Shown here: piece by piece, positions 20,348 through 28,938 of the stretch | Numbering within the stretch: position 1 is the first letter of the stretch | Layout: each line of letters opens with the position of its first letter | Source: Actinomycetota bacterium | GTDB taxonomy: Bacteria; Actinomycetota; Acidimicrobiia; Acidimicrobiales; Acidimicrobiaceae | Direction: 5' to 3' | Assembly: GCA_027320695.1 (NCBI GenBank) | Contig: DAHVKW010000002.1 | Span: 14,916-67,273 of the forward strand | DNA length: 52,358 nucleotides | Made by a program: the position numbers and the translations under genes | The notes under the pieces: model-generated | What the model was told of the DNA's origin: nothing | Database searches by the model: none | What the model saw: only the letters and a program-made list of their open reading frames with translations

Positions 20348-20541
20348 TATTCCTCAATCCGTAATGCCGATACCGGGCAACTCCGAACAGCGGCTTCCAC
20401 CCTAGACCTACTGCCTTCAGGAAACTCCTCCTCTAACACAACCACAACGCCGTCATCGTTTATATCAAAAAACTTCGGCGCCTCCATCACGCAATTGGCA
20501 TAACCTTGACAAAGATCCAAATCAGCCTTTATTACCGGCAA
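20347..20541 (-). CDS. Small [3Fe-4S]-type ferredoxin (C-x2-Y-x2-C...CP)
   Basis: 64 aa; ADLDLCQGYANCVMEAPKFFDINDDG...AVRSCPVSALRIEE. Confidence 0.92.
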   Translation of the reverse strand: MPVIKADLDLCQGYANCVMEAPKFFDINDDGVVVVLEEEFPEGSRSRVEAAVRSCPVSALRIEE

Positions 20542-20595
20542 AGCTCTACTCCTTTTTTTCTCATTGTATTTGACAGCCGTCTAAATCCCTATAGG

Positions 20596-21384
20596 TCAGG
20601 ACTTTATGCCAATTCCTCCATCAGGATGGATGACACCGCCCGTTATACCCCTAGATCTCCGCGATGCCAGGAATACATAGCTCCAAGCGTGGTCAGCCCC
20701 TGAAAGAGCAACCTTCAATGGAACTCTGCCGGCTAGCTCGGCTTCCCTTCCCGGAGTGTCATTGAGCCTGCGGGAATCCAAGCCCAGGGCGCTTGCGCCT
20801 CGAAGATCAGTATTGAGAGTACCCCCAGGGGCAACTCCGTTGACACGGATATCGGGTGCAAATTCGTTGGCTAGGGTGATAACAAGTCCACGTACCGCGA
20901 ACTTTGACGAGACATAAAGCACCCCGCCCCTGCCGGGAAAATACGCCGAGGTCGACTCAGTGAGGATCACATTGCCTTTTGACTCCCTAAGCGCAGGAAG
21001 CGCGGCTTTTATCGAATGAATGTGACCCTTTACATTAACGCTGTATATCTCGTCGAAAGCCTGGTCAATGACATCAGAGTCCAAATCCGATAACCCTCGA
21101 TAAAAGTCGAAAATGCCTACGCAATTGACAAGCACGTCTAGTCCGCCGAATCTGTCAACAGTCTCGGAAACCGCTTTCTCATTGGCATCGCGCGTCGTCG
21201 CATCGCCGCAGGTAACAACTACCTCCGGCAACATGGCGGACACCGCTTTGCATTTGCTCTCATCTTTCTCCAGGACGCCAACACTTGCGCCCTCGGAGAT
21301 GAAGGCGTCCACCACGGCACGGCCGATGCCTGAGCCGCCTCCAACCACTAAGGCGCGTTGGTCCTGCAACCAGCCGTCACTCAT
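20596..21384 (-). CDS. SDR-family oxidoreductase (probable cis-dihydrodiol dehydrogenase)
   Basis: GGGSGIGRAVVDAF, NCVGIFD, YVSSKFAVRGLVITLANEFAPDIRVNGVAPGG; start MSDGWLQDQRALVVGG, overlapping the upstream 86-aa ORF. Confidence 0.9.
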   Translation of the reverse strand: MSDGWLQDQRALVVGGGSGIGRAVVDAFISEGASVGVLEKDESKCKAVSAMLPEVVVTCGDATTRDANEKAVSETVDRFGGLDVLVNCVGIFDFYRGLSDLDSDVIDQAFDEIYSVNVKGHIHSIKAALPALRESKGNVILTESTSAYFPGRGGVLYVSSKFAVRGLVITLANEFAPDIRVNGVAPGGTLNTDLRGASALGLDSRRLNDTPGREAELAGRVPLKVALSGADHAWSYVFLASRRSRGITGGVIHPDGGIGIKS

Positions 21385-21637
21385 TGGCCTGACCCGCCTC
21401 GATCGGGCCATACGGATTATTGATAAGCAGTGACAACGAATCCTGATTCTGCCAGGTAAGGGCCTCCAGCTCGAGTGGGCACAGCGCAATCGAGTACCCC
21501 GACTTGGGCGAACTGATCAGAAGGCGCGTTCCATTTCGCGTATGAACCTTGCGAACATGAACCTCTGCGAACTCGTTTCCAAGCTCGATCACCGGCTCCT
21601 TTGGATCGCTGACGGGCTCCAATCGAATATCTTTCAT
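21377..21637 (-). CDS. Small conserved-looking protein of unknown function inside the dioxygenase operon
   Basis: 86 aa; 4-nt ATGA overlap with dioxygenase beta stop and 8-nt overlap with SDR start imply a real translated gene. Confidence 0.75.
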   Translation of the reverse strand: MKDIRLEPVSDPKEPVIELGNEFAEVHVRKVHTRNGTRLLISSPKSGYSIALCPLELEALTWQNQDSLSLLINNPYGPIEAGQANE

Positions 21638-22182
21638 AGGAAAATCGCTAAATTCTGCATTCTCACCACAGATTCATCCATGATGACAAGCCTTTTTGCT
21701 AATTTGAGCATTCCCGCCTCACGACGGAGGATGTCCTCGCGAGTAGCCGATATAAAGTTCGGCTCCCTGTTGTCACCTCGGCTCCTGAATAGCAGTACCG
21801 CTGACTGAACGAATAGCTCTGCGGGCGTCTCCGTCTCGAAAGACCGCACGTTTGTGATGTAATGCCGCAACCTGGACGGGGGATCCTCGGTCCAGGCGTG
21901 CTCGGTCGCGAATCTGGCCACGCGAAGTTTGAGCGAATACAAGTCGTCGTCGAAATGAGCCATTCCGGGTGACGTATCGAATTCAGAACTCCGCGCGGTT
22001 GTGACTCTCACCGGGACCAAGTAATGAATGTCATCACTTAAATTCTCAAGCCACTCATCGTAGAGTTGAGCGTCCAAAAGATAACTTTCATCCACCAAGA
22101 ATTGGTGGGCTTCATGGTGCCTGGGATCGGCGAATGACAAGGGCTTCAATCCGGTGGTGTCCATCCTCAAGGTCGCCATCAC
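21634..22182 (-). CDS. Aromatic-ring-hydroxylating dioxygenase beta subunit
   Basis: HEAHQFLVDESYLLDAQLYDEWLENLSDDIHYLVPVRVT and RLRHYITNVR, typical of beta subunits. Confidence 0.95.
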   Translation of the reverse strand: MMATLRMDTTGLKPLSFADPRHHEAHQFLVDESYLLDAQLYDEWLENLSDDIHYLVPVRVTTARSSEFDTSPGMAHFDDDLYSLKLRVARFATEHAWTEDPPSRLRHYITNVRSFETETPAELFVQSAVLLFRSRGDNREPNFISATREDILRREAGMLKLAKRLVIMDESVVRMQNLAIFL

Positions 22183-23579
22183 CTGCCGCCGCCCTTCGAA
22201 TCCGCCGCCGCGACCTTCTCTCCCATGACCAGCTGGACTTTTTGATCGAGCGGCTTTTCGATGCAGTCAGCCCACTCTTTCAGCAGTGCGCGCTGATTGA
22301 ATTCTCCGTAGCCCACATAGGCCAGGCCCGGACCATGGAAGTCCGCCAAAGGCTTATTCAAGGGCTTATCAGTACTGGTTAAACCCATGCGGCTATTGAG
22401 GAGCAACCTTCTCGCCATCGAGCCGCCTGCCAGAGAGGTGATTGACACCCAGTTCTCGACATCGTCCTGTTCGAACATTCCGGTACTGCCAAAGCACATC
22501 AGATAACCCTTGTAGGATGCCTCTTTGAATTCCTCGCTAGCATTTTTGTCGACAATGAACCAGGAAAGAATCTCGGTCTCTGTGGCGCTTATTGGCTGCC
22601 AAACCCGCATGGTTATGAACGGCACGACCTCGTCGTCATCCGCGTTGGCGTCAACCTTCGGCCAGTTGTGGACAAGGGAAAAGGTGGGAAACAATGTAGC
22701 GGCGGAAATCATAAACCCGTCCTCGCTAATAAGCCGCTGCTGTTCCGAAGACCAGGTACGTTCCATGCGATCGATCATCTCGTCGTTATAACCCACGTAG
22801 CGCAATCGCTCTCGAAACGTACCTGGCGGCAGCTTGTAAGTAGTGCCCCCGCCCTTATCGCACCAGTAGAGGGCCCCCTCTTTGCGCTTAGCGCCAGTAG
22901 GCTCTCGGAACAGCCCAATCTCTACGACACTTCGATGAGTCTGCGGAGTATGATAGCTGTCACCCGCTGCGTTCTCCGCGCCAATTTTCCAGTTCGATTT
23001 GACTCTCCAGCGCTGCGGTCCGCGAACCTCTACGCCGTCATCGCTTTGCCTGGTATAGAAATCAAGGTAATAAGCAAAGTCACCCAGAAATTCCAGAAAT
23101 GGTTGGGCATTTGGGTCGAGATTAACGAAAATGAGACCATTGAATGTTGCAACCGATGGCGCAGGCAAAAGTGATTGGCCGTTTTTTGTGAACCCATCCT
23201 CGCCGCCGTAGGCTTCGTTGTGGAAAGGCAGCCCGACCAGTTTGCCGTCATTTCTGTATGACCATCCGTGATACGAACAACGAAAATGAGAAGCATTCCC
23301 CAGCTCAGCCCGGCAAATCTGCATGCCCCTGTGCAGGCACATGTTGAACATCACACGGACTTCACCTGTTTCATCTCTTGCCACGATGAAGTTGTCCTCG
23401 AGAATGCGTCGCACCACGTAATCGCCGGGCGCTGGAATCTCTGACTCATGAGCAAGAAAAATCCACGAACGCTCGAAAATATGCTCCTTTTCGAGCTTGA
23501 AGACTTCCTCATCGTTGTAAACATATGCCGGGATCATCCCACGTCTCACGTCTGCAAGCATTAGAGATAGATCGTTCAT
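22179..23579 (-). CDS. Rieske aromatic-ring-hydroxylating dioxygenase alpha subunit
   Basis: Rieske motif CLH-x17-CSYH and Fe(II) motif ENAAGDSYHTPQTH; likely start MNDLSLMLADV; ATGA overlap with beta. Confidence 0.97.
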   Translation of the reverse strand: MNDLSLMLADVRRGMIPAYVYNDEEVFKLEKEHIFERSWIFLAHESEIPAPGDYVVRRILEDNFIVARDETGEVRVMFNMCLHRGMQICRAELGNASHFRCSYHGWSYRNDGKLVGLPFHNEAYGGEDGFTKNGQSLLPAPSVATFNGLIFVNLDPNAQPFLEFLGDFAYYLDFYTRQSDDGVEVRGPQRWRVKSNWKIGAENAAGDSYHTPQTHRSVVEIGLFREPTGAKRKEGALYWCDKGGGTTYKLPPGTFRERLRYVGYNDEMIDRMERTWSSEQQRLISEDGFMISAATLFPTFSLVHNWPKVDANADDDEVVPFITMRVWQPISATETEILSWFIVDKNASEEFKEASYKGYLMCFGSTGMFEQDDVENWVSITSLAGGSMARRLLLNSRMGLTSTDKPLNKPLADFHGPGLAYVGYGEFNQRALLKEWADCIEKPLDQKVQLVMGEKVAAADSKGGGR

Positions 23580-23610
23580 CTGCAGCTCCGATCTCTGTCG
23601 CACACACTCT

Positions 23611-23633
23611 GTACTTCTGTCTGACAGAAGTAC
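23611..23633. promoter_or_regulatory. Perfect 23-bp palindrome (11-bp arms, 1-nt spacer), candidate operator for the dioxygenase operon
   Basis: GTACTTCTGTC-T-GACAGAAGTAC, about 30 nt upstream of the probable alpha-subunit start. Confidence 0.7.
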
Positions 23634-23948
23634 TCTCTGTAGTCACTTTTACTACAAATATACCCGGTAACCGAAGCCTGGGTGCTCGATTACTGGCAAC
23701 CAGAAAAACTGCGTGTCGTCTGTTGGCTTATCGCTCGGAGCGACGTCGGTGCCTGATTACCCCATCTGCTGCCGGCCGATTGCTTGCAACTGAGCTGAAT
23801 AACTGTATAAAGCTGCCTTCAACGCAAGGCATTCACGCCGAGACAGTCCAATTCTTGAAAAATATTATTTTGATATCCGACTATGCGAAAAAAGATTGAT
23901 CCCCTTTCGCAAAAGTTTAGCCGATATTTTTCCTCATTAAACACAGGA

Positions 23949-23988
23949 TCGCCCACAGGCATCCGAGCAATCCGGATACCTGGGGCGA
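23949..23988 (-). terminator. Hairpin downstream of second SBP gene (probable terminator separating SBPs from dioxygenase operon)
   Basis: Minus strand TCGCCCCAGGTATCCG...CGGATGCCTGTGGGCGA with one bulge and one G-U pair; only a weak T-rich tract follows. Confidence 0.55.
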
Positions 23989-24016
23989 CCCCAAGTCTTG
24001 ACTTCCTTTTTAAAAA

Positions 24017-25300
24017 CTAGCCAGCTGATCCAGACAGCGGTGTTCCGCCAGGACCCGATACCGGAGTAAACGAGCTGCCGTTCCATACCGTCATATAGAC
24101 GTCCTGGGTGCTCAAACCGCGATGGTCGCTAGTCGACGTGTTGTATACACCAAACACGCCTGCCACGTTGTGAAGGTTTTCCATGTAGTTGAGAATCTGT
24201 GGCGCGGTTGCCTTGATGCCCAACTTCTGGATAGCGCCGATCAGCAGCTGAGCCGGGTCCCACGAAAGTCCCCAAGCATCCCCTGGATGCCCACCGGCGG
24301 CTGCAACGGCTGTGTCAAATGCCTGAACCTTTGCCTTTACAGCGGCATTGGTAATATCTGCCGGCGGCAAATACAGTGAGCCCGTTGGGAAGTACAGCGT
24401 CTTTGGAAGGATAGACCCGAAGTGCGTAAGCTCTGCGTAAGCCGCATTGCCATCCGTCGTAACGGTTGGAATGTCTTGCATGCCCAGCGAGGTCATGCCG
24501 TTAAGCACCGTGCCCAAAGGCGTTCCAGTGGTCCAGATGATCAAGGCCTGAGGATTTGCCGCCTTGATAACCGAAAGCTGAGCAGAAACGCTTACAGCCG
24601 TTGGATCGAAGGTCTGATGTGTCAGAAGTTTGAATGACGAAAACTCTGGCTTCGCCAGCGTAGCCTGCAACTGCTTGAATCCGTCGACGCCGCTGCCGTC
24701 CGTTGATGTTATGGCAGCGATGTTCGTAAGCCCTTTGGACTTCAAGAAAGTTAGGTAGGATTGGGCGTCAAACTTCGTAGAGATTCCGGCAGAAAAGATC
24801 ATGCTGCCTGCCTTGGGGTGAGTTCCTGGACTCAGGTCGTAGACGAAAGGCCCACTTGATGTCGCCAACGCGTCAACAGATGCGTCAACCGCGACAACGG
24901 AACCGTTGAAAATCAAGGGAACATTCGCGCTCACAAGATGCGTAGCATAAGAGACCGCAGTCTGCGGAGTTGACTCGTTGTCTTGAATATCCACCTGCAA
25001 AGGATGCCCATCAATTCCACCCTGCTTGTTCGTCAGCGCAACCAGAGCCTGCAGAGACTTGGCCTCGCGGCTTCCCAGGAACGAGGCCGCCCCGGTTTGA
25101 GAAATTATCGCGTGAATAACATAAGGCGTGCCTGATGCTGCTCCACTCGCTGAGGATGTCGACGTAGCTGAAGCGGCGTTCGAAGAACTCGAACTTGATC
25201 CGCATGCAGCGAGCACTGCAGCGCTGGCTACGCCGAGCGCTACGATACGTCCCTTTCCCCAATTGCGCCTGTGTGACGCCTTATCCGTACGGAAATTCAT
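24017..25300 (-). CDS. ABC transporter substrate-binding lipoprotein (HAAT/branched-chain amino acid type), paralog 2
   Basis: Lipobox LAACGSSSSSS, periplasmic-binding type 1 fold motifs; near-paralog of 25744..27036. Confidence 0.92.
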   Translation of the reverse strand: MNFRTDKASHRRNWGKGRIVALGVASAAVLAACGSSSSSSNAASATSTSSASGAASGTPYVIHAIISQTGAASFLGSREAKSLQALVALTNKQGGIDGHPLQVDIQDNESTPQTAVSYATHLVSANVPLIFNGSVVAVDASVDALATSSGPFVYDLSPGTHPKAGSMIFSAGISTKFDAQSYLTFLKSKGLTNIAAITSTDGSGVDGFKQLQATLAKPEFSSFKLLTHQTFDPTAVSVSAQLSVIKAANPQALIIWTTGTPLGTVLNGMTSLGMQDIPTVTTDGNAAYAELTHFGSILPKTLYFPTGSLYLPPADITNAAVKAKVQAFDTAVAAAGGHPGDAWGLSWDPAQLLIGAIQKLGIKATAPQILNYMENLHNVAGVFGVYNTSTSDHRGLSTQDVYMTVWNGSSFTPVSGPGGTPLSGSAG

Positions 25301-25320
25301 TCAATCCCCCGAAAGATCGT

Positions 25321-25344
25321 GACCCGACCGATTCGAACCGGGTC
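25321..25344 (-). promoter_or_regulatory. Small 5'UTR hairpin upstream of SBP paralog 2
   Basis: GACCCG...CGGGTC inverted repeat about 20 nt upstream of the ATG, followed by GGGGGATT Shine-Dalgarno region. Confidence 0.35.
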
Positions 25345-25743
25345 CTTTGTCAACAAAATACATAGCTTTGGCACCACTCCCGCGGGGCCATTTTCATATC
25401 TAAACGCGAACGCCAATGTTATCAAATACAGAGTGACATTCTCGAATGCAGAATACCCTATCGAGAACCTCATTGCAAAACAGCCATCAAACCGGAATTT
25501 CTTTGATATGAACGGGTTGGCACCAGCACCAACATCCGCAAACCTCGCTCTACGAAGACACGGCCGCCGCAGTGTGTGAAACAAAGACCTAATGGAGATT
25601 TGATTGTCTGTTCGTTCCCGGGGCACGAATATGTCGACTCCGCACCCAGCAAAGAAGGCCGCCTTCAAACGACCGGTTACCCAGTCGCTCGAGACGGCCT
25701 CCAAAATGAAGCGTCAAGCTAAATTAATTAGCCCTGCAAATTA

Positions 25744-27036
25744 CTAGCCCGCAGAACCTGAACCGGACGCCAAAGGCGTTCCACCCGGCCCTGAAACCTC
25801 AGTGAAGGAACTCCCGTTCCATACCGTCATATAGACGTCCTGGGTGTTTAGACCACGGTGATCACTGACAGATGTGTTGTAAACGCCATACACACCGGCC
25901 ACGTTGTGAAGGTTCTCCATGTAGTTGAGAATCTGCGGCGCGGTTGCCTTGATGCCCAGTTTCTGCAGTGCACCGATCACCAGCTGAGCCGGGTCCCACG
26001 AAAGTCCCCAAGCATCCCCAGGGTGACCACCAGCAGCCTGGACGACAGTGTCAAATGCCTCAACCTTGGCCTTGACGGCGGCATTGGTAATATCTGCCGG
26101 TGGCAAATATAGCGCGCCTGTCGGGAAGTACAGCGTCTTAGGCAGAATAGACGAAAAGTGCGTCAACTCCGAGTACGCTGCATTGCCGTCGGTCGTAACT
26201 GTTGGCAGATCCGACATTCCCAGCGAGGACATCGCCTGGAACACGGTTCCCACGGGTGTACCGGTCGACCACACGATCAACGCCTGCGGCTTTGCAGCCT
26301 TGATAACAGACATCTGAGCAGTTACGCTAACAGCGGTGGGGTCGAATGTCTGGTGAGTGAGCAGCTTGAAGGACGAAAACTCCGGCAGCGCCAGGGTAGC
26401 CTGCAGCTGCTTGAATCCGTCGACGCCACTGCCGTCCGTTGATGTTATGGCAGCGATGTTCGTAAGCCCTTTGGCCTTCAAGAAGGTCAGGTAGGATTGC
26501 GCGTCAAACTTGGTAGAGATTCCGGCAGAAAAGATCATGCTGCCTGCCTTGGGGTGAGTTCCTGGACTCAGGTCGTAGATGAACGGACCGCTGGAGGTAG
26601 CCAAAGCGTCAACCGATGCATCGACTGCGACTATTGATCCGTTGAACAGCAAGGGAACATTGGAACTTATCAGGCTCGTTGCGAAAGAAACCGCTGTCTG
26701 AGGAGTTGACTGATTATCCTGGACATCGATCTGTACCGGATGGCCATCGATTCCACCTTGAGTGTTGGTAAGCGCGGCCAAACCCTGCAAGGCTTTAGCT
26801 TCGCGGCTTCCCAGGAATGCGGCTCCCCCGGTTTGAGACACAATCGCATGGATCACATAAGGCGTACCTGATGCGCCTCCACCCGCTGCGCTCGTTGTGG
26901 TGGCCGATCCAGAACTCGAAGAACTCGAACTTGACCCGCAAGCCGCAAGAACCGCTGCAGCGGCTACGCCGAGCAAAAGAATGCGCCCCTTACCCCGTTT
27001 GCGTCGAAGAGACGCACTACACGTTTGCATATTCAT
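25744..27036 (-). CDS. ABC transporter substrate-binding lipoprotein (HAAT type), paralog 1
   Basis: Lipobox LAACGSSSSSS; very high similarity to 24017..25300 at protein and DNA level. Confidence 0.92.
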   Translation of the reverse strand: MNMQTCSASLRRKRGKGRILLLGVAAAAVLAACGSSSSSSSSGSATTTSAAGGGASGTPYVIHAIVSQTGGAAFLGSREAKALQGLAALTNTQGGIDGHPVQIDVQDNQSTPQTAVSFATSLISSNVPLLFNGSIVAVDASVDALATSSGPFIYDLSPGTHPKAGSMIFSAGISTKFDAQSYLTFLKAKGLTNIAAITSTDGSGVDGFKQLQATLALPEFSSFKLLTHQTFDPTAVSVTAQMSVIKAAKPQALIVWSTGTPVGTVFQAMSSLGMSDLPTVTTDGNAAYSELTHFSSILPKTLYFPTGALYLPPADITNAAVKAKVEAFDTVVQAAGGHPGDAWGLSWDPAQLVIGALQKLGIKATAPQILNYMENLHNVAGVYGVYNTSVSDHRGLNTQDVYMTVWNGSSFTEVSGPGGTPLASGSGSAG

Positions 27037-27052
27037 GTATCCCCCTAATGAG

Positions 27053-27088
27053 TAGGACCTCCAAAAACAAACTGGTCTTTGGGTCCTA
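27053..27088 (-). promoter_or_regulatory. 5'UTR hairpin upstream of SBP paralog 1
   Basis: TAGGAC-CCAAA...TTTGG-AG-GTCCTA on the minus strand, ending just before AGGGGGA Shine-Dalgarno. Confidence 0.4.
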
Positions 27089-27434
27089 ATAACATATTGA
27101 TACTGCTAGCTTTGCCTCTAAGAGAGAGGCAATGTAAACCTCAATCAAATCCAAACCGACTGATCAAGAAGCAGAACTACTATCCGGAATTAGCTAAAAA
27201 ACCGCCATCAAGACAGTTACGTGTAACCCAACTAATCCCCACAACTCCGACCTGTATCATTCGGTTGTGACTTGACTGCCACAAATTAATAGATTGCATA
27301 CAATCGGCCCCATTTTTGGGGTTGAGCAAGAATATATCATCATGGTCCGATTATGTTTTCACTAAACGGATAAACCATTCACCTTTCCGGAAATACTGGT
27401 TCGCGGCGATTTCTTGGTCCCCTAGCGAAATTGC

Positions 27435-28556
27435 TTACATGAGCGCGGCGCAGGCGTTCGTGCAGACGTGATTTTCTATGGCTACGACATCAGATCCAAA
27501 GGAAAATTCCGGACTTAAGAAATTCTCACCCTCACCAGGCAATAGCGGTGGTCCAAGATCGGAATCGTAATACCAAGCCGAAGGTGCCATATCGCCGGTT
27601 TCCGTAAAGCAACGATGCGAGGCAATCGCAAGCAGAAACCTTCTTCCAATCGAAGATTCAAACATTCCGCCCGCATAACACCCGATATCGAACTCCGCCA
27701 GCATCTCCAAAGTCCTGTGCAGGGAGAACAGGGAGCCGAATCGAAACGGCTTCACGACAAATCCCAGGCCATCTGAGAAGTACTGCAGGTCGTTGACGAC
27801 CGCCTGGGAGGAAGTTGTTTCATCTAGGAAGATCCGCGATTTGAAAGAGCGGGCAAGCTCAACGTAACCAATCAGCCCTAGATCGCTTGTGGGCTCCTCG
27901 ACGAAAGACAATCCCTTGTTTTCGAGGCCTGTAATCAAGCCCAATTCATCGCGGGAAAGAGACCCGTTAAAGTCCAACACGACCTCCACAGAGTTAAAAT
28001 CGAAGGTCCTTTCGACAAACTCAAATGCCCGATCCTTGTTTACTTTAAGTTTGATTCTCCGAACACCCTGCTGAACGGCACGCGCAATTTCACTTAGGGC
28101 GTTATCGTAACCACCCAATGTACCGATGGAGACACCAAAGCCCAACCTGCGGCTTGACAGGTAGGAATCGGATTCAAACAACTCTGCAAGATAATCGGTT
28201 ATGCCTATCCCCGCCCCCTTGGCTAAAAGGTCCAAAATGGCGCACTCCAGCGCGAACCGGGAAGCACCGTTTCCTACGAGCCAGTCGAAGCTTTGAAACC
28301 CCACCTCACGCTGTTCGACCACCTGGGGAAGGAGAAGGCTGCGCAACAAATAATCACTGCCATTCGACCATTCAGACGAGTAATTCGGCAGATCAAGCAC
28401 AGGAACTTCGCCGAACCCTACAAGTCCGCCGGAGCCGAGCTCGACAATCGAAACCCTCCTGCCCGAATGATTCTGACGTGCGCCATGCACGTCGCTAATC
28501 AGGTGAACGTCGCATGCGTGAAGCACAGCATGATCGATACGAATCGTCCGTTTCAT
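27435..28556 (-). CDS. menC: Enolase-superfamily protein, o-succinylbenzoate synthase (MenC)-like
   Basis: MLE-subgroup motifs: RRIKLKVN, VVLDFNGS, SFVEEPTSD, IFLDETTSS, FVVKPFRFG; likely start MKRTIRIDHAV. Confidence 0.72.
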   Translation of the reverse strand: MKRTIRIDHAVLHACDVHLISDVHGARQNHSGRRVSIVELGSGGLVGFGEVPVLDLPNYSSEWSNGSDYLLRSLLLPQVVEQREVGFQSFDWLVGNGASRFALECAILDLLAKGAGIGITDYLAELFESDSYLSSRRLGFGVSIGTLGGYDNALSEIARAVQQGVRRIKLKVNKDRAFEFVERTFDFNSVEVVLDFNGSLSRDELGLITGLENKGLSFVEEPTSDLGLIGYVELARSFKSRIFLDETTSSQAVVNDLQYFSDGLGFVVKPFRFGSLFSLHRTLEMLAEFDIGCYAGGMFESSIGRRFLLAIASHRCFTETGDMAPSAWYYDSDLGPPLLPGEGENFLSPEFSFGSDVVAIENHVCTNACAALM

Positions 28557-28938
28557 ATTTGTGGCCCTTCCCAGACATGCAGCAACGCCAAGATACCGCC
28601 GCTGCCGTCGATCCGACAACCCCGCAGGCGCCGCCTGCCAGCTTCTTTCTTACACGGAACAGAACATCACCATACCAACGTTCGAATTCGCGGTTATTCG
28701 AATAGTTGAATTAGATACCTCGATCTCGCATTCCTAGCCGAGAGCGACGACCAAATTAATAAGGAATCATCTCGCAATTCTCCGCCAACCACCCGATTTT
28801 GAGAATTCACAAAGAGTTTCCTCTGTAGCCATACAGAAGTTACCAACTGTTAACCCGTTGAAGTTATCGTCAAGTTGTATCAACGAATCGATTGAATGCA
28901 ATCCGTTCATTTATAAGAGTGTTAGGGAGCGAAAACTA

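Noticed and set aside
25321-25350. tRNA T-arm-like GGTTCGAATC upstream of SBP paralog 2
   Set aside because: No acceptor, D or anticodon arms around it; better explained as a small hairpin.
26936-26990. Ser-rich repeats (SSSSSS) in SBP N-termini as a regulatory repeat
   Set aside because: Typical flexible linker after a lipobox cysteine; low complexity only.
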